From contig CBDHEM010000069.1 in NCBI GenBank assembly GCA_965261955.1, forward strand, positions 806,001 to 870,000: a stretch of 64,000 bases of DNA, given 5' to 3'. Under the pieces are notes generated by a model. That model saw nothing but the letters and a program-made list of their open reading frames with translations, was not told where the DNA came from and ran no database searches. Positions within the stretch are counted from its first letter, which is position 1; every line of letters starts with the position of its first letter. Below are positions 9,943-17,855 of the stretch, in pieces. This stretch comes from JABAAI01 sp965261955. GTDB taxonomy: Bacteria > Spirochaetota > Leptospiria > Leptospirales > Leptonemataceae. Made by a program: the position numbers and the translations under genes.

Positions 9943-11404
9943 ACAGCTTTCCCATCTTTTTAAGTTGCTCTTGGCTAGTCCCTTCTATGATCAAACGTAT
10001 TATAGGCTCTGTATTGCTAGAGCGCAAATGTATCCAACTTTTGTCTGGAAAACTCAAATATAATCCATCTTGATAGTTTGGCTCTGCATCTGGGAAGTGC
10101 AGTAGAAATTCTTTGACTATTTTAGGAAAGGAAGCAGATCCACACCTATGCTTGCTTTTTTCCATATAAAGCATGGGAAGTTCTTCCAAAAGCGTATCCA
10201 AAGATTTCATTCCCTTTTTCGCCATTGCAAGGAGAATTAAGACAACACCCACTAGAGGGTCTCTTCCTAAGGATGGAATATCAAGAAGAATGACGCCTCC
10301 ATTTCCCTCTCCTCCAAAAATGGCTTTCTTCTTTTGGAGCAAATCGACCACATTCGCTTCTCCTACAGAAGAACGAATCACTTTTAAACCATGGCCATGG
10401 CATATCTTATCACACAATGACGCTGTAGATAAGTTGATTACAATGCAATTTGAAGCCTTTCTCTTTTTGTGCAAGAGATCTTTACGTTTTATAGTAAGGA
10501 GGCCTAGTAACGATAAAGGAAGTGTATATTCTTCAGAAATAGCCCCACGAGTAAAAGAACCTACCACCAGACGATCGGCATCCGGGTCTAAAGCAAAACC
10601 TATAGCGGCTCTATTTTTTTTTATTAATGCAGAGAATTTTTTTAATCCTAGAGGCGTTGGCTCGGGAGGTCGAGGAAACTTTTTCATTGTGGGAGTTGGT
10701 TCACAATACAGAGGGATAACAGAGCATCCCAACCCCTTTAAAAGTTGAGTGAGGGCTGGGCCTCCCGCACCCCCTACACCATCAACTACAACTGAGTAGC
10801 CTTGGTTTTGAATAAGTTTACGATCGGATGGAGAAAGGAAATTGATAACCGCACAAATATGATCTTGGACAGCATCCGCACAGGTATAACAACCAAGCTC
10901 TCGTATTTTTTTATTGATATTTGTATTTTTTAGTTCCGCTATTTGCCTCAATGCCTTTCGCCAAGCCTCCTGTTTGGAACGACCAAAAAACAAAGCATCT
11001 TTCCCAATGAATTTGTAACCATTCCAATCTAGAGGATTATGACTGGCTGAAATGACAATACCACCGTCTGCCTTGAAGAAAGAAACAGCATGCTTTGCCG
11101 TGGGCGTAGGAACAATTCCAACATCAATAATATCTTTACCCATTGCCAAAAGAGTTCCTACAGTCAGCTGATGAATAAAAAAACCACTTGGCCTAGAATC
11201 CCGGGCTATGATGATTTTTTTGCCTGTGACAAGCCCAAAAGCCCGAACAAATGGCACAATATTCTCTGGATGTAGCCCCTTGGGAAGAGTTCCACGTATA
11301 CCAGAAATCGAAACGAGTAAATCTTTATTTCCGTTTATGAGGGATTTATTCGTTATTTTTTTGGTTTTCTTTTCCCAAAAAACTTTCCAGTATTTTTCGA
11401 ACAT
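9917..11404 (-). CDS. Phosphohexomutase (phosphoglucosamine/phosphomannomutase family)
   Basis: Interconverts hexose-6-phosphate and hexose-1-phosphate; GlmM (glucosamine phosphate, for peptidoglycan and LPS) or ManB/Pgm-like are the choices, and the sequence alone does not decide. Counted from 11404: SASHNP phosphoserine loop near residue 120, Mg-binding DPDADR near 272, sugar-binding GEGNGG near 360, phosphate-binding RSSNTEP near 460. All four family motifs are intact. The frame is open to 11473, but the ATG at 11404 is preferred; either choice overlaps the 3' end of the upstream BFD-like gene. Transcribed after mutA and the BFD-like gene. Confidence 0.85.
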   Translation of the reverse strand: MFEKYWKVFWEKKTKKITNKSLINGNKDLLVSISGIRGTLPKGLHPENIVPFVRAFGLVTGKKIIIARDSRPSGFFIHQLTVGTLLAMGKDIIDVGIVPTPTAKHAVSFFKADGGIVISASHNPLDWNGYKFIGKDALFFGRSKQEAWRKALRQIAELKNTNINKKIRELGCYTCADAVQDHICAVINFLSPSDRKLIQNQGYSVVVDGVGGAGGPALTQLLKGLGCSVIPLYCEPTPTMKKFPRPPEPTPLGLKKFSALIKKNRAAIGFALDPDADRLVVGSFTRGAISEEYTLPLSLLGLLTIKRKDLLHKKRKASNCIVINLSTASLCDKICHGHGLKVIRSSVGEANVVDLLQKKKAIFGGEGNGGVILLDIPSLGRDPLVGVVLILLAMAKKGMKSLDTLLEELPMLYMEKSKHRCGSASFPKIVKEFLLHFPDAEPNYQDGLYLSFPDKSWIHLRSSNTEPIIRLIIEGTSQEQLKKMGKLSRRILSSL

Positions 11405-11552
11405 CCTCTTCGCAAGTACCACAACCCTTCCCACAAAATAGCTTCTCTTGGATTTTTTCATAGCTTGTAGCACCTTCTCTTATTGCAGATTCAATTTCTT
11501 TTTGGCTGATTTGAAAACAAACACATATTACAGGCGGCCTATCGTAATACAC
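11346..11552 (-). CDS. Small BFD-like [2Fe-2S]-binding protein
   Basis: A 68-residue protein starting at a GTG whose G is the last base of the mutA stop codon (TAGTG), a 1-nt overlap suggesting translational coupling. It has the four-cysteine pattern of the BFD-like domain: CVCF near the start, then FCGKGCGTCEEDV near residues 40-50. Such domains bind one [2Fe-2S] cluster in bacterioferritin-associated ferredoxin and as modules of larger enzymes. A longer frame exists upstream but lies inside mutA and is not protein-like there. The role next to a mutase subunit is unknown; redox help or Fe-S delivery are guesses. Confidence 0.75.
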   Translation of the reverse strand: MYYDRPPVICVCFQISQKEIESAIREGATSYEKIQEKLFCGKGCGTCEEDVRKILESFLGKENQKNNE

Positions 11553-13540
11553 TATAACGCTATTCCAAAGTGAGTGTGATAACGCTTTAGCTCCTCCAGA
11601 GCATTCATACCCTGATACACATAACCAGAGATGCCATTTATTTTTGTTATTTTCCGCGGGTTCCCTGCTATAATCAAGCATATGCCATTTAAATCTTTTT
11701 TTCTCATCTCTAGCTGAACCCACTCTATCAATATCGGATAGTCTTGATCTGGGGCACAAGCAACTATGATTTCACTATCTGATAGCAGAGAAAAATCTTG
11801 CTGATCCAATTCAGAAATAGGAAAAAAAGGACCATCCGAAACAACATAGGCTGCACAAGAGAATAAATTCAGAGAAAAGTCTGCACGGGCTTTAGCAAGA
11901 GAAAGTTTTCCTGCTTTCAAAAGGGTAACTTTGGGTATCTTCCCACCAGCTTGCCCATGCTTTTCCGTAGAAAGACGGAGCTTCTCCCATTCTTCACCTA
12001 AGCGAAGAGGCGTAATGACTTCTATTTTTTCAAAAGGAGACGAGTTATGATGAATGCCTATATTTCTATTATCTTTACCACCTGTTTGACTTTCTTTTTT
12101 TGAAAGCTTTCCTAACTGTTTTTCTTTTATATCCGGTGGAAATTGATTTAATCCAAGAAACGTTTTTTTCCGATTTCCCACCATTCTCTTTTTCTTTTCC
12201 TTTTTTTCTGCTAAACTCTTTTGCAATTCACCACTTTCCATCATGCTGATAAGACCACCCTTCTTTTCTATGGCTTGAAAGTGAAGCCATGCCCGTTGTG
12301 CACAAAAGTCTGTAAGTTTTTCTATATAGTAAGAACCTGACGCAGGATCTGAAACACGACCCAGATAGGCTTCATGACGTTGGATGAGCTGAGTATGAAC
12401 AGCTAAGCGTATCGCTATATTGCTACCACCGTCATTTCCATAATCCATATCAAAAGGAGAGCCACTCACACTGTCCGCACCTCCCAGTACAGCAGCCATC
12501 CCTTCGGTACTCGTGCGTAATATATTCGTATGTGCATCATAAAAAGTCTTATTTGAAGGCAGCGTTTCCCCATGGATATACATTCGTAAAGGAAAATGCT
12601 CTGTGGTAAGACAGGGATTATATTCTTGAATAACGCGGGAAAATAAGAGACGTATTGCACGGAAACGAGCTATTTCTAAAAAATAGTCAGAGGATATTCC
12701 CAAAGAAAACCAAAGTCGCGGTAATAGAGTGTCCAAAAAAGAAATTTCATCTCCCATTTCTTTCTTAAAATACACAATAATTTCATGTAGCATTGCTAAA
12801 ACAATACCTAGCTCCTCTAAGGGATCTGCTCCACCTAAATGATATATGTAACCGGATATATGGATACACCGCAATTTTGGTACATTGGAGGCACAAAATT
12901 GCAATAGGTGGAGCATCTGATGAAAAGATTCTTTTTGTGAACAGGGCAACCCCCCTTCCGAAATCCAATGCGAAAAAATATCATAATCAATGCAGGAAAA
13001 AAAATTCTCCGATGAAACTTGACTATCATGAGAGACTTGAGAGATCTCCAGAAATTCCGGAAGTAAAGCAACAATAGCCGGAGCATCCAAACCACAAAGC
13101 AGGTGAATGGGGGTTTGGACTGGATTTATACCTGTGAAAAGTTTTTGCAAATCCTCTGCTTGCGACACTACACAAGCACGACGAGAAGAAGCGTATTGCT
13201 TCTGCACAGCAAAAGCAACACTATCGGCACCGTTCTCTATGAGAAAACGCCCTTCTGCATTTGCTTTGAACAAATCTTCTTCTTGAACTTTTTGTCTGAT
13301 TTCCCAAGAGTTGACTCCAGTTAAACCCGGTATGGCTGATTGAGAATCATTGCAAAGGTTTTGGACATGAGGAATATCTTGCAAATCTTCTTCTTGATAA
13401 TAAGGGCGTACTAATAATTCTTCTTCTAGCTCCCACATAAGGGTCTTATTATAATCCTTACCCTTCAAATCTTGTTTAATGCGATTCTCCCAGTCATTTT
13501 TTGATAATGGGGGAAAATCGTAGTACAACTCTTTATCCAT
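11552..13540 (-). CDS. mutA: Methylmalonyl-CoA mutase small subunit
   Basis: Non-catalytic partner (662 residues) of the B12-dependent mutase that converts methylmalonyl-CoA to succinyl-CoA. The N-terminal two thirds follow the mutase barrel (SGSYYIEKLTD, GGADSVSGSPFDMDYG, HIHGETLPSNKT-like segments). The C-terminal part is a degenerate B12-fold lacking the DxHxxG cobalamin motif, as in MutA proteins. The open frame continues to 13594, but those codons lie in a MITE; the ATG at 13540 (MDKELYYDFPP) is the likely start and abuts the element. The large subunit is about 43 kb away at 56173-58341. A (Q/K)-rich linker near residues 430-500 looks low in complexity. Confidence 0.88.
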   Translation of the reverse strand: MDKELYYDFPPLSKNDWENRIKQDLKGKDYNKTLMWELEEELLVRPYYQEEDLQDIPHVQNLCNDSQSAIPGLTGVNSWEIRQKVQEEDLFKANAEGRFLIENGADSVAFAVQKQYASSRRACVVSQAEDLQKLFTGINPVQTPIHLLCGLDAPAIVALLPEFLEISQVSHDSQVSSENFFSCIDYDIFSHWISEGGLPCSQKESFHQMLHLLQFCASNVPKLRCIHISGYIYHLGGADPLEELGIVLAMLHEIIVYFKKEMGDEISFLDTLLPRLWFSLGISSDYFLEIARFRAIRLLFSRVIQEYNPCLTTEHFPLRMYIHGETLPSNKTFYDAHTNILRTSTEGMAAVLGGADSVSGSPFDMDYGNDGGSNIAIRLAVHTQLIQRHEAYLGRVSDPASGSYYIEKLTDFCAQRAWLHFQAIEKKGGLISMMESGELQKSLAEKKEKKKRMVGNRKKTFLGLNQFPPDIKEKQLGKLSKKESQTGGKDNRNIGIHHNSSPFEKIEVITPLRLGEEWEKLRLSTEKHGQAGGKIPKVTLLKAGKLSLAKARADFSLNLFSCAAYVVSDGPFFPISELDQQDFSLLSDSEIIVACAPDQDYPILIEWVQLEMRKKDLNGICLIIAGNPRKITKINGISGYVYQGMNALEELKRYHTHFGIAL

Positions 13541-13541
13541 T

Positions 13542-13647
13542 GAAACTGTTGCAAGATACAAAAAATAGGAAAGTGACCATCCAGAATGCCTCAAATCGGC
13601 GATTCATAGCATTCTGCTTCCAACTATTTACATTTCGCAACAGACCT
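13542..13647. mobile_element. 106-bp MITE directly upstream of mutA
   Basis: Ends are inverted: left gaaactgttgcaagataca, right tttcgcaacagacct. An inner inverted pair (agaatgcc ... gcattctg) lies within. It is flanked by direct repeats CCATT at 13537-13541 and 13648-13652, as expected for a target duplication. The left copy of the duplication contains the CAT that is the mutA start codon on the minus strand. Same length as the copy at 52675-52780. No coding capacity. Confidence 0.75.
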
Positions 13648-13987
13648 CCATTGTAGCATACCAACGTCATCAGCCTTCTACATAGAGTAAATCAAATTTA
13701 TGAAATGGCATGGCCACCGCACATAAACTAAAGCCCCTGACATATCTACAGTATTTCCAAATTGAAAATATAGATTAGAAAATTATGTTCACGAAGATCT
13801 TTAAAGAAAATCATTGGTGAAACCACATCGAAACTCCTATAATTTAGAATGCACATTACCTGTATATTGGCACTGTTGTAAATGCAGGCCTAGGATGCTT
13901 TAAATCGACGTTTCATAGCACACTATTTACAATTATTTACATTTCACACCCTTCCTATATTTCACTAAAAAAGTTTATTGAAAAAAT
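13648..13987. other. Intergenic region with a decayed MITE copy
   Basis: 340 bp between the mutA-side MITE and the end of the cystathionine gamma-synthase-like gene. It holds no open frame of note. The segment 13867-13955 is a shortened MITE relative. Some codon-like runs near 13750-13830 are too short to call. Confidence 0.5.
13867..13955. mobile_element. Decayed MITE copy, about 89 bp
   Basis: Begins ggcactgttgtaaatgc and contains 'aggatgctttaaatcgacg', 'catagcacactatttacaa' and 'atttacatttcacaccc', all close to the family. The left arm is about 17 bp shorter than in complete copies. Confidence 0.6.
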
Positions 13988-15547
13988 TTACAAAGCACGA
14001 TCAAAAGCATCACAAATATCATCTAGAGGCTCTATGCCTAGGGAAAGGCGAAGAAGATTGGGATTTAGGCCATTTTTCTGGAGATAATTTCGACCTTCTT
14101 TTTCTTTAACCAAATCATAGTGGGCTAGAAACATAAAAGGACACAAAAGTGTAAAGGCCACACCAAAGCTTGGTCCTTTGGGTAACTCTATACGATCATA
14201 AAATTTTTCTAAAGGTAAATCAACTTCAAAACTAAGCACACCACCAGGCTTTTTATTAGAGAACTTACCTCCTTTTACTATAACATCGTAGTTTTTTTTG
14301 GAAAGACTGGAGTAGGCCCAATGCACATTTTGAATGCGGGGGTGTTTGTCCAAATAATTTGCTAGTCCTATTGTATTTTCATTTATTTTTTGCAAAACTG
14401 AAGGGTACTCCTCCTGTAGAGATAGGAAGCGTTGCACATCTCCTTCAAACGGTGCTTCTATATAGTTTGGTAAGTGATAAGAAATTTCATCATAAAAACT
14501 ACTCTGTGAATTTAGAACGGAAAGTCCCAATATAAGATCAGCAGACCAGCCAGTATATTTTGTTAAACTAGCGACAACCACATCACAATGTGGTAAGATA
14601 TTTATATTTCCTATTCCTGCCATACTAGGATCGGTAACAAAAACAATACCCTCTTCCTTGCAAAGAGCAGAAATCGTTAAAATATCTGGTGTTTGAAGCA
14701 GAGGATTACTCGGTGCTTCAATGACTACTCCAGCCACCCGCCCTTTATTAGATTTTAAAAATACTTCCAAACTAGAGCTATCTAATGGGTTGGTTAGGTG
14801 TACATAATCGGCTTTTCCTTTGGCAAATTTTTGTAGTACCTCCATAGTATCGAGATAAAGCCAACCCATTTGGACCCAAATAGTACGACCTCGCTTCTTT
14901 TGGACTTTAGAAACGACCTGATAAATCGAAAAGAAAGCACTCATCCCGCAACGAGATAAAAAAAGAAGATCGTCACTCTTTGCTTCTAATTCATATCGTA
15001 AAAAATCACTTGTCTTTTGGGAATGAATATCGACTGGAGACTTTAGGGGATGACTACTATTATTCGATACACCTACTAGCTCACTTTTGCTTATTGAAAA
15101 ACTTTCAGCTTCACGTGAAAAAACCATAGCACCAGTATGTTGTAAAAATTTTTGGGCCTCATGGATTAAGGCGTTTTCATTTCGAAAACTAATCCAGCAC
15201 ATGTTTCCGTTACGAAAGATTTTTCCTTCAGAATTTGGAGTTAAATATTCTAAAAGTTCTCTCCCCATTCTTTCCGAAGAAATCAAGCGAATAACACGCG
15301 TCTTCTTTTTTCCTTTGTTTTCCCTCTCTTCTAAATGGGCTTCTAATCTCTGACTAAAAATAGGATTTACGAAGCGAGGATAACCGCCTTGCATCTTATC
15401 ACAGACTCTCTGTTCTTTTTTTTCATAACCAATAATGTCTGCTATTGTGGGTAAACTGACAAAAACCGAATGAGGGCTGGGGGGGATGCATTCCCCTAGA
15501 GGAACAGAACGTAGGCCACAAGAGGCCAAGTCTGTTGCTTGTTTCAT
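13988..15547 (-). CDS. Cystathionine gamma-synthase-like PLP enzyme (Cys/Met metabolism family)
   Basis: A 519-residue fold-type I PLP enzyme. The N-terminal segment PLGECIPPSPHSVFVSLPT plus YPRFV resembles the long cystathionine gamma-synthases known from fungi (Str2 type). The core has PSNPLLQTPDI, TDPSMAG and SLTKYTGWSAD; the lysine at about residue 327 is the expected Schiff-base residue. Likely joins cysteine to an activated homoserine in methionine synthesis; a gamma-lyase role cannot be excluded. The frame is open to a TTG at 15583; the ATG at 15547 is preferred, with a purine-rich stretch before it. Last gene of the ftsK-lolA-rodZ group on this strand. Confidence 0.8.
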   Translation of the reverse strand: MKQATDLASCGLRSVPLGECIPPSPHSVFVSLPTIADIIGYEKKEQRVCDKMQGGYPRFVNPIFSQRLEAHLEERENKGKKKTRVIRLISSERMGRELLEYLTPNSEGKIFRNGNMCWISFRNENALIHEAQKFLQHTGAMVFSREAESFSISKSELVGVSNNSSHPLKSPVDIHSQKTSDFLRYELEAKSDDLLFLSRCGMSAFFSIYQVVSKVQKKRGRTIWVQMGWLYLDTMEVLQKFAKGKADYVHLTNPLDSSSLEVFLKSNKGRVAGVVIEAPSNPLLQTPDILTISALCKEEGIVFVTDPSMAGIGNINILPHCDVVVASLTKYTGWSADLILGLSVLNSQSSFYDEISYHLPNYIEAPFEGDVQRFLSLQEEYPSVLQKINENTIGLANYLDKHPRIQNVHWAYSSLSKKNYDVIVKGGKFSNKKPGGVLSFEVDLPLEKFYDRIELPKGPSFGVAFTLLCPFMFLAHYDLVKEKEGRNYLQKNGLNPNLLRLSLGIEPLDDICDAFDRAL

Positions 15548-15592
15548 CCGATTTCTCTTTTTATTTTCAGGGGGTAGATCCAATAGAAAAAA

Positions 15593-16786
15593 CTATTGTA
15601 TGACTTCCACGAATTCTTTGATCGTAGATATACCAGCATCAAGAGCATCTGGTATACGACGGTACTCTAACTTAACGATACGAGAAATCGGGCCTGCTAA
15701 ACGAGGTTTCACACCAGAACGAGTGATACGAACCCCGCCTCCATTTCCAAGTTTAATTTCTAAACGATTTTCTGCTTCAAGAGTGCGTATTTCACCACTT
15801 GGAATAAGACGCCCCCTATAAAGAAGCCCATCTCTAACCCATTCCATATAAGATTCTTTTATGAATTCTAGTGTTACTTGTATACTATTCTCATAAGATT
15901 CTGTATGTGTTTCATCTGTTACTTTTGTAACCTTCAATACAGAGTTGACATTTTCTATTTTTTCTGTCTCAACTTCAATGCGAGCAGAAAAATCACTCAA
16001 AACAGTGGGCGTAAATTTTAGCTTTTGTTTTAGACCTTCTAGTTCTTTGATGCTATTATCAATTACATAGGATTGTCCTTCATATACCTGAAAACGATGG
16101 TTGGATTTCTCATCAATACGCATTTGAAAAATCCCTAACGGTGTACTGACACCCTTTACCTTCACTCCTTTCAAACAAAATTTCAAAACCAAACCATCTG
16201 AGGAAAACCGCATGGCATCAGGGGGATTTACAGACAAAGTTTCACTTCGAGGAGGATATCCCGGCAATGGCAAATAACTAACACGGACTTCTCTCTCTCC
16301 ACCACAATATGCCTCTGTATCTTTCCAGTGATTCCAATATAAACTAATATTTTGAATCTCAAAATAATTAAATAGCCCGACACCTAAGCCTGTGAACAAA
16401 GCAATAAACAAAATACGATACATACTTCTTGTAGAAAATATGCTATTTTGGAAAATAGAAAAGAAATTAGATTTCACTAACTCTTCAATAGGTGATTGGC
16501 TCGTGTCGATTTTCTGTTGGCGAAAAAGTGTAATGAGACTATTTCGATCTATATTGAGAAAATCAGCATAATTTTTTAGGAAACCGATTACATAGGTTTC
16601 GCCCGGAAATTGGCTAAAGTCATCATTTTCAAGGGCTTCCACATATTTCGGGCTAATAGCTGTCTCTTTCGAGATTTCCCGTATAGATAGTCTCCGAGCC
16701 TCTCGCTCTCGCTTTAGGATGGAACCTATACCACCATTTAGATCAACAGAATCTAAATCTCTTGCTATTTTTTCTTTTCCCTTCAC
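15593..16786 (-). CDS. RodZ-like protein: HTH domain plus one membrane segment
   Basis: A 397-residue protein. Residues about 18-85 are a cro/RodZ-type helix-turn-helix (LKREREARRLSIREISKETAI, trimmed: LSIREISKETAISPKYVEAL). Residues about 118-140 are a single membrane segment (ILFIALFTGLGVGLF), followed by a beta-rich C-terminal region. This is the layout of RodZ, which links MreB to the envelope in cell-shape control, although the C-terminal part is not clearly the DUF4115 domain. It lies 29 bp after lolA and 9-45 bp before the next gene, so the three are probably one operon. Confidence 0.75.
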   Translation of the reverse strand: MKGKEKIARDLDSVDLNGGIGSILKREREARRLSIREISKETAISPKYVEALENDDFSQFPGETYVIGFLKNYADFLNIDRNSLITLFRQQKIDTSQSPIEELVKSNFFSIFQNSIFSTRSMYRILFIALFTGLGVGLFNYFEIQNISLYWNHWKDTEAYCGGEREVRVSYLPLPGYPPRSETLSVNPPDAMRFSSDGLVLKFCLKGVKVKGVSTPLGIFQMRIDEKSNHRFQVYEGQSYVIDNSIKELEGLKQKLKFTPTVLSDFSARIEVETEKIENVNSVLKVTKVTDETHTESYENSIQVTLEFIKESYMEWVRDGLLYRGRLIPSGEIRTLEAENRLEIKLGNGGGVRITRSGVKPRLAGPISRIVKLEYRRIPDALDAGISTIKEFVEVIQ

Positions 16787-16815
16787 TTTGTGCTTTCAAA
16801 TATTCTTATCGTTCT

Positions 16816-17625
16816 TTATGGCTCAACTAATGAGTTTTCAACCACAGAAACATTATTATCTGGCTTATACTGGAATAGTTTTCCATCAAGAGCTGAATTC
16901 AGCTTTATATGAAAAAAAGATATTGTAGTCACTTTACCGTAACCATTATCTCCTTTAGCTTTACGAATCAAATAATTTTTTGCTCCTATATATAATTTAA
17001 TTTTCTCATAGCCTCCAATTTTTTCTCTTTGTTCCATATCGAAAATAAAAAATTTATTTTTCTCATTTTTATTCACACCAATCGATTCGTATCGAGGCTG
17101 ATTTAAATTATCAAAACGATAGTGGTATCTTTGAAAAAGGTGACGCACACCCGTTAAGGGGGCCATCTGAAATATGGGACGGCCACTAGGCTTTTTTCTA
17201 TTTAAAGTTAAATCTTGTTTCCCCACTATATTCAGACGCTTTATATAAAACCACATAATACGACCATCTGAAACGATAAGATTCCCTTTTGGTTTAGTAA
17301 ATTCATAACGCAAGCGCCCCGGCTTTTGGTAGTAAACAGTACCATTCATGAGGCGGGTTCGTTTACCTTCTTTAGTATTTATGGCAAAATGAGCAGAGTA
17401 GGTTGTAAGGTTATCAAATTTTTTTATTACCTTACGAGCAACACCCACATTAGAATGCCACTCTTTAGGATTACGGTTAGTCAGAGTGATGGCATTTTCT
17501 TTACTTTCAAGCTGTTTGATTCGGGAATTCTTTTTACCTTTAACTTCCGACTCTTGCCCCAAGACAGACACGCAAAAAAGAAAAATACAAAACAAAAAAA
17601 CGTTGTATATCAAGGTTCGTTTCAT
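16816..17625 (-). CDS. lolA: LolA-like outer-membrane lipoprotein carrier
   Basis: A 269-residue periplasmic carrier that would pass lipoproteins from the inner membrane to the outer membrane. The N-terminus KRTLIYNVFLFCIFLFCVSV is a signal peptide. The body has LTTYSAHFAINT, NGTVYYQKPGRLRYEFTKP and SDGRIMWFY, typical of the LolA fold. An upstream in-frame ATG at 17718 gives residues that are only translated MITE, so the ATG at 17625 is chosen. It touches the MITE at 17626-17732 and has no visible Shine-Dalgarno sequence. Follows ftsK and precedes the rodZ-like gene. Confidence 0.82.
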   Translation of the reverse strand: MKRTLIYNVFLFCIFLFCVSVLGQESEVKGKKNSRIKQLESKENAITLTNRNPKEWHSNVGVARKVIKKFDNLTTYSAHFAINTKEGKRTRLMNGTVYYQKPGRLRYEFTKPKGNLIVSDGRIMWFYIKRLNIVGKQDLTLNRKKPSGRPIFQMAPLTGVRHLFQRYHYRFDNLNQPRYESIGVNKNEKNKFFIFDMEQREKIGGYEKIKLYIGAKNYLIRKAKGDNGYGKVTTISFFHIKLNSALDGKLFQYKPDNNVSVVENSLVEP

Positions 17626-17732
17626 TGGGCTGTTGTGAAATATAAACAATTGGAAGTAGGATGCTGTGAATCGCTGATTTACGGCATTTTCGACGGACAT
17701 TCTTTTACTTTTCTGCATTTTGCGACAGCCCC
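17626..17732. mobile_element. MITE (about 106 bp) directly upstream of lolA
   Basis: Left end gggctgttgtgaaatataaa from 17627, right end ctgcattttgcgacagcccc to 17732, inverted to each other with a few mismatches. An internal pair aggatgc ... ggcatttt resembles the inner repeat of the other copies. The flanks are TTCAT at 17621-17625 and 17733-17737, a 5-bp target duplication. The left TTCAT includes the lolA start codon on the minus strand. Confidence 0.78.
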
Positions 17733-17855
17733 TTCATGGAGAAACTTCTATAGATTTTTTAGATTTTTTGTGATCTGTACAAGACTATCAAAAATATGTC
17801 AAAGAATTGATTGGGAGAGAGACTCTATGAAGGAGTCGCCCTTTCTAATTTTTGG

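Noticed and set aside
13541..13594. Upstream extension of mutA to 13594
   Set aside because: The codons fall inside the 106-bp MITE; the family start is at 13540.
17626..17718. Upstream extension of lolA to 17718
   Set aside because: It is translated MITE sequence; a normal signal peptide starts at 17625.
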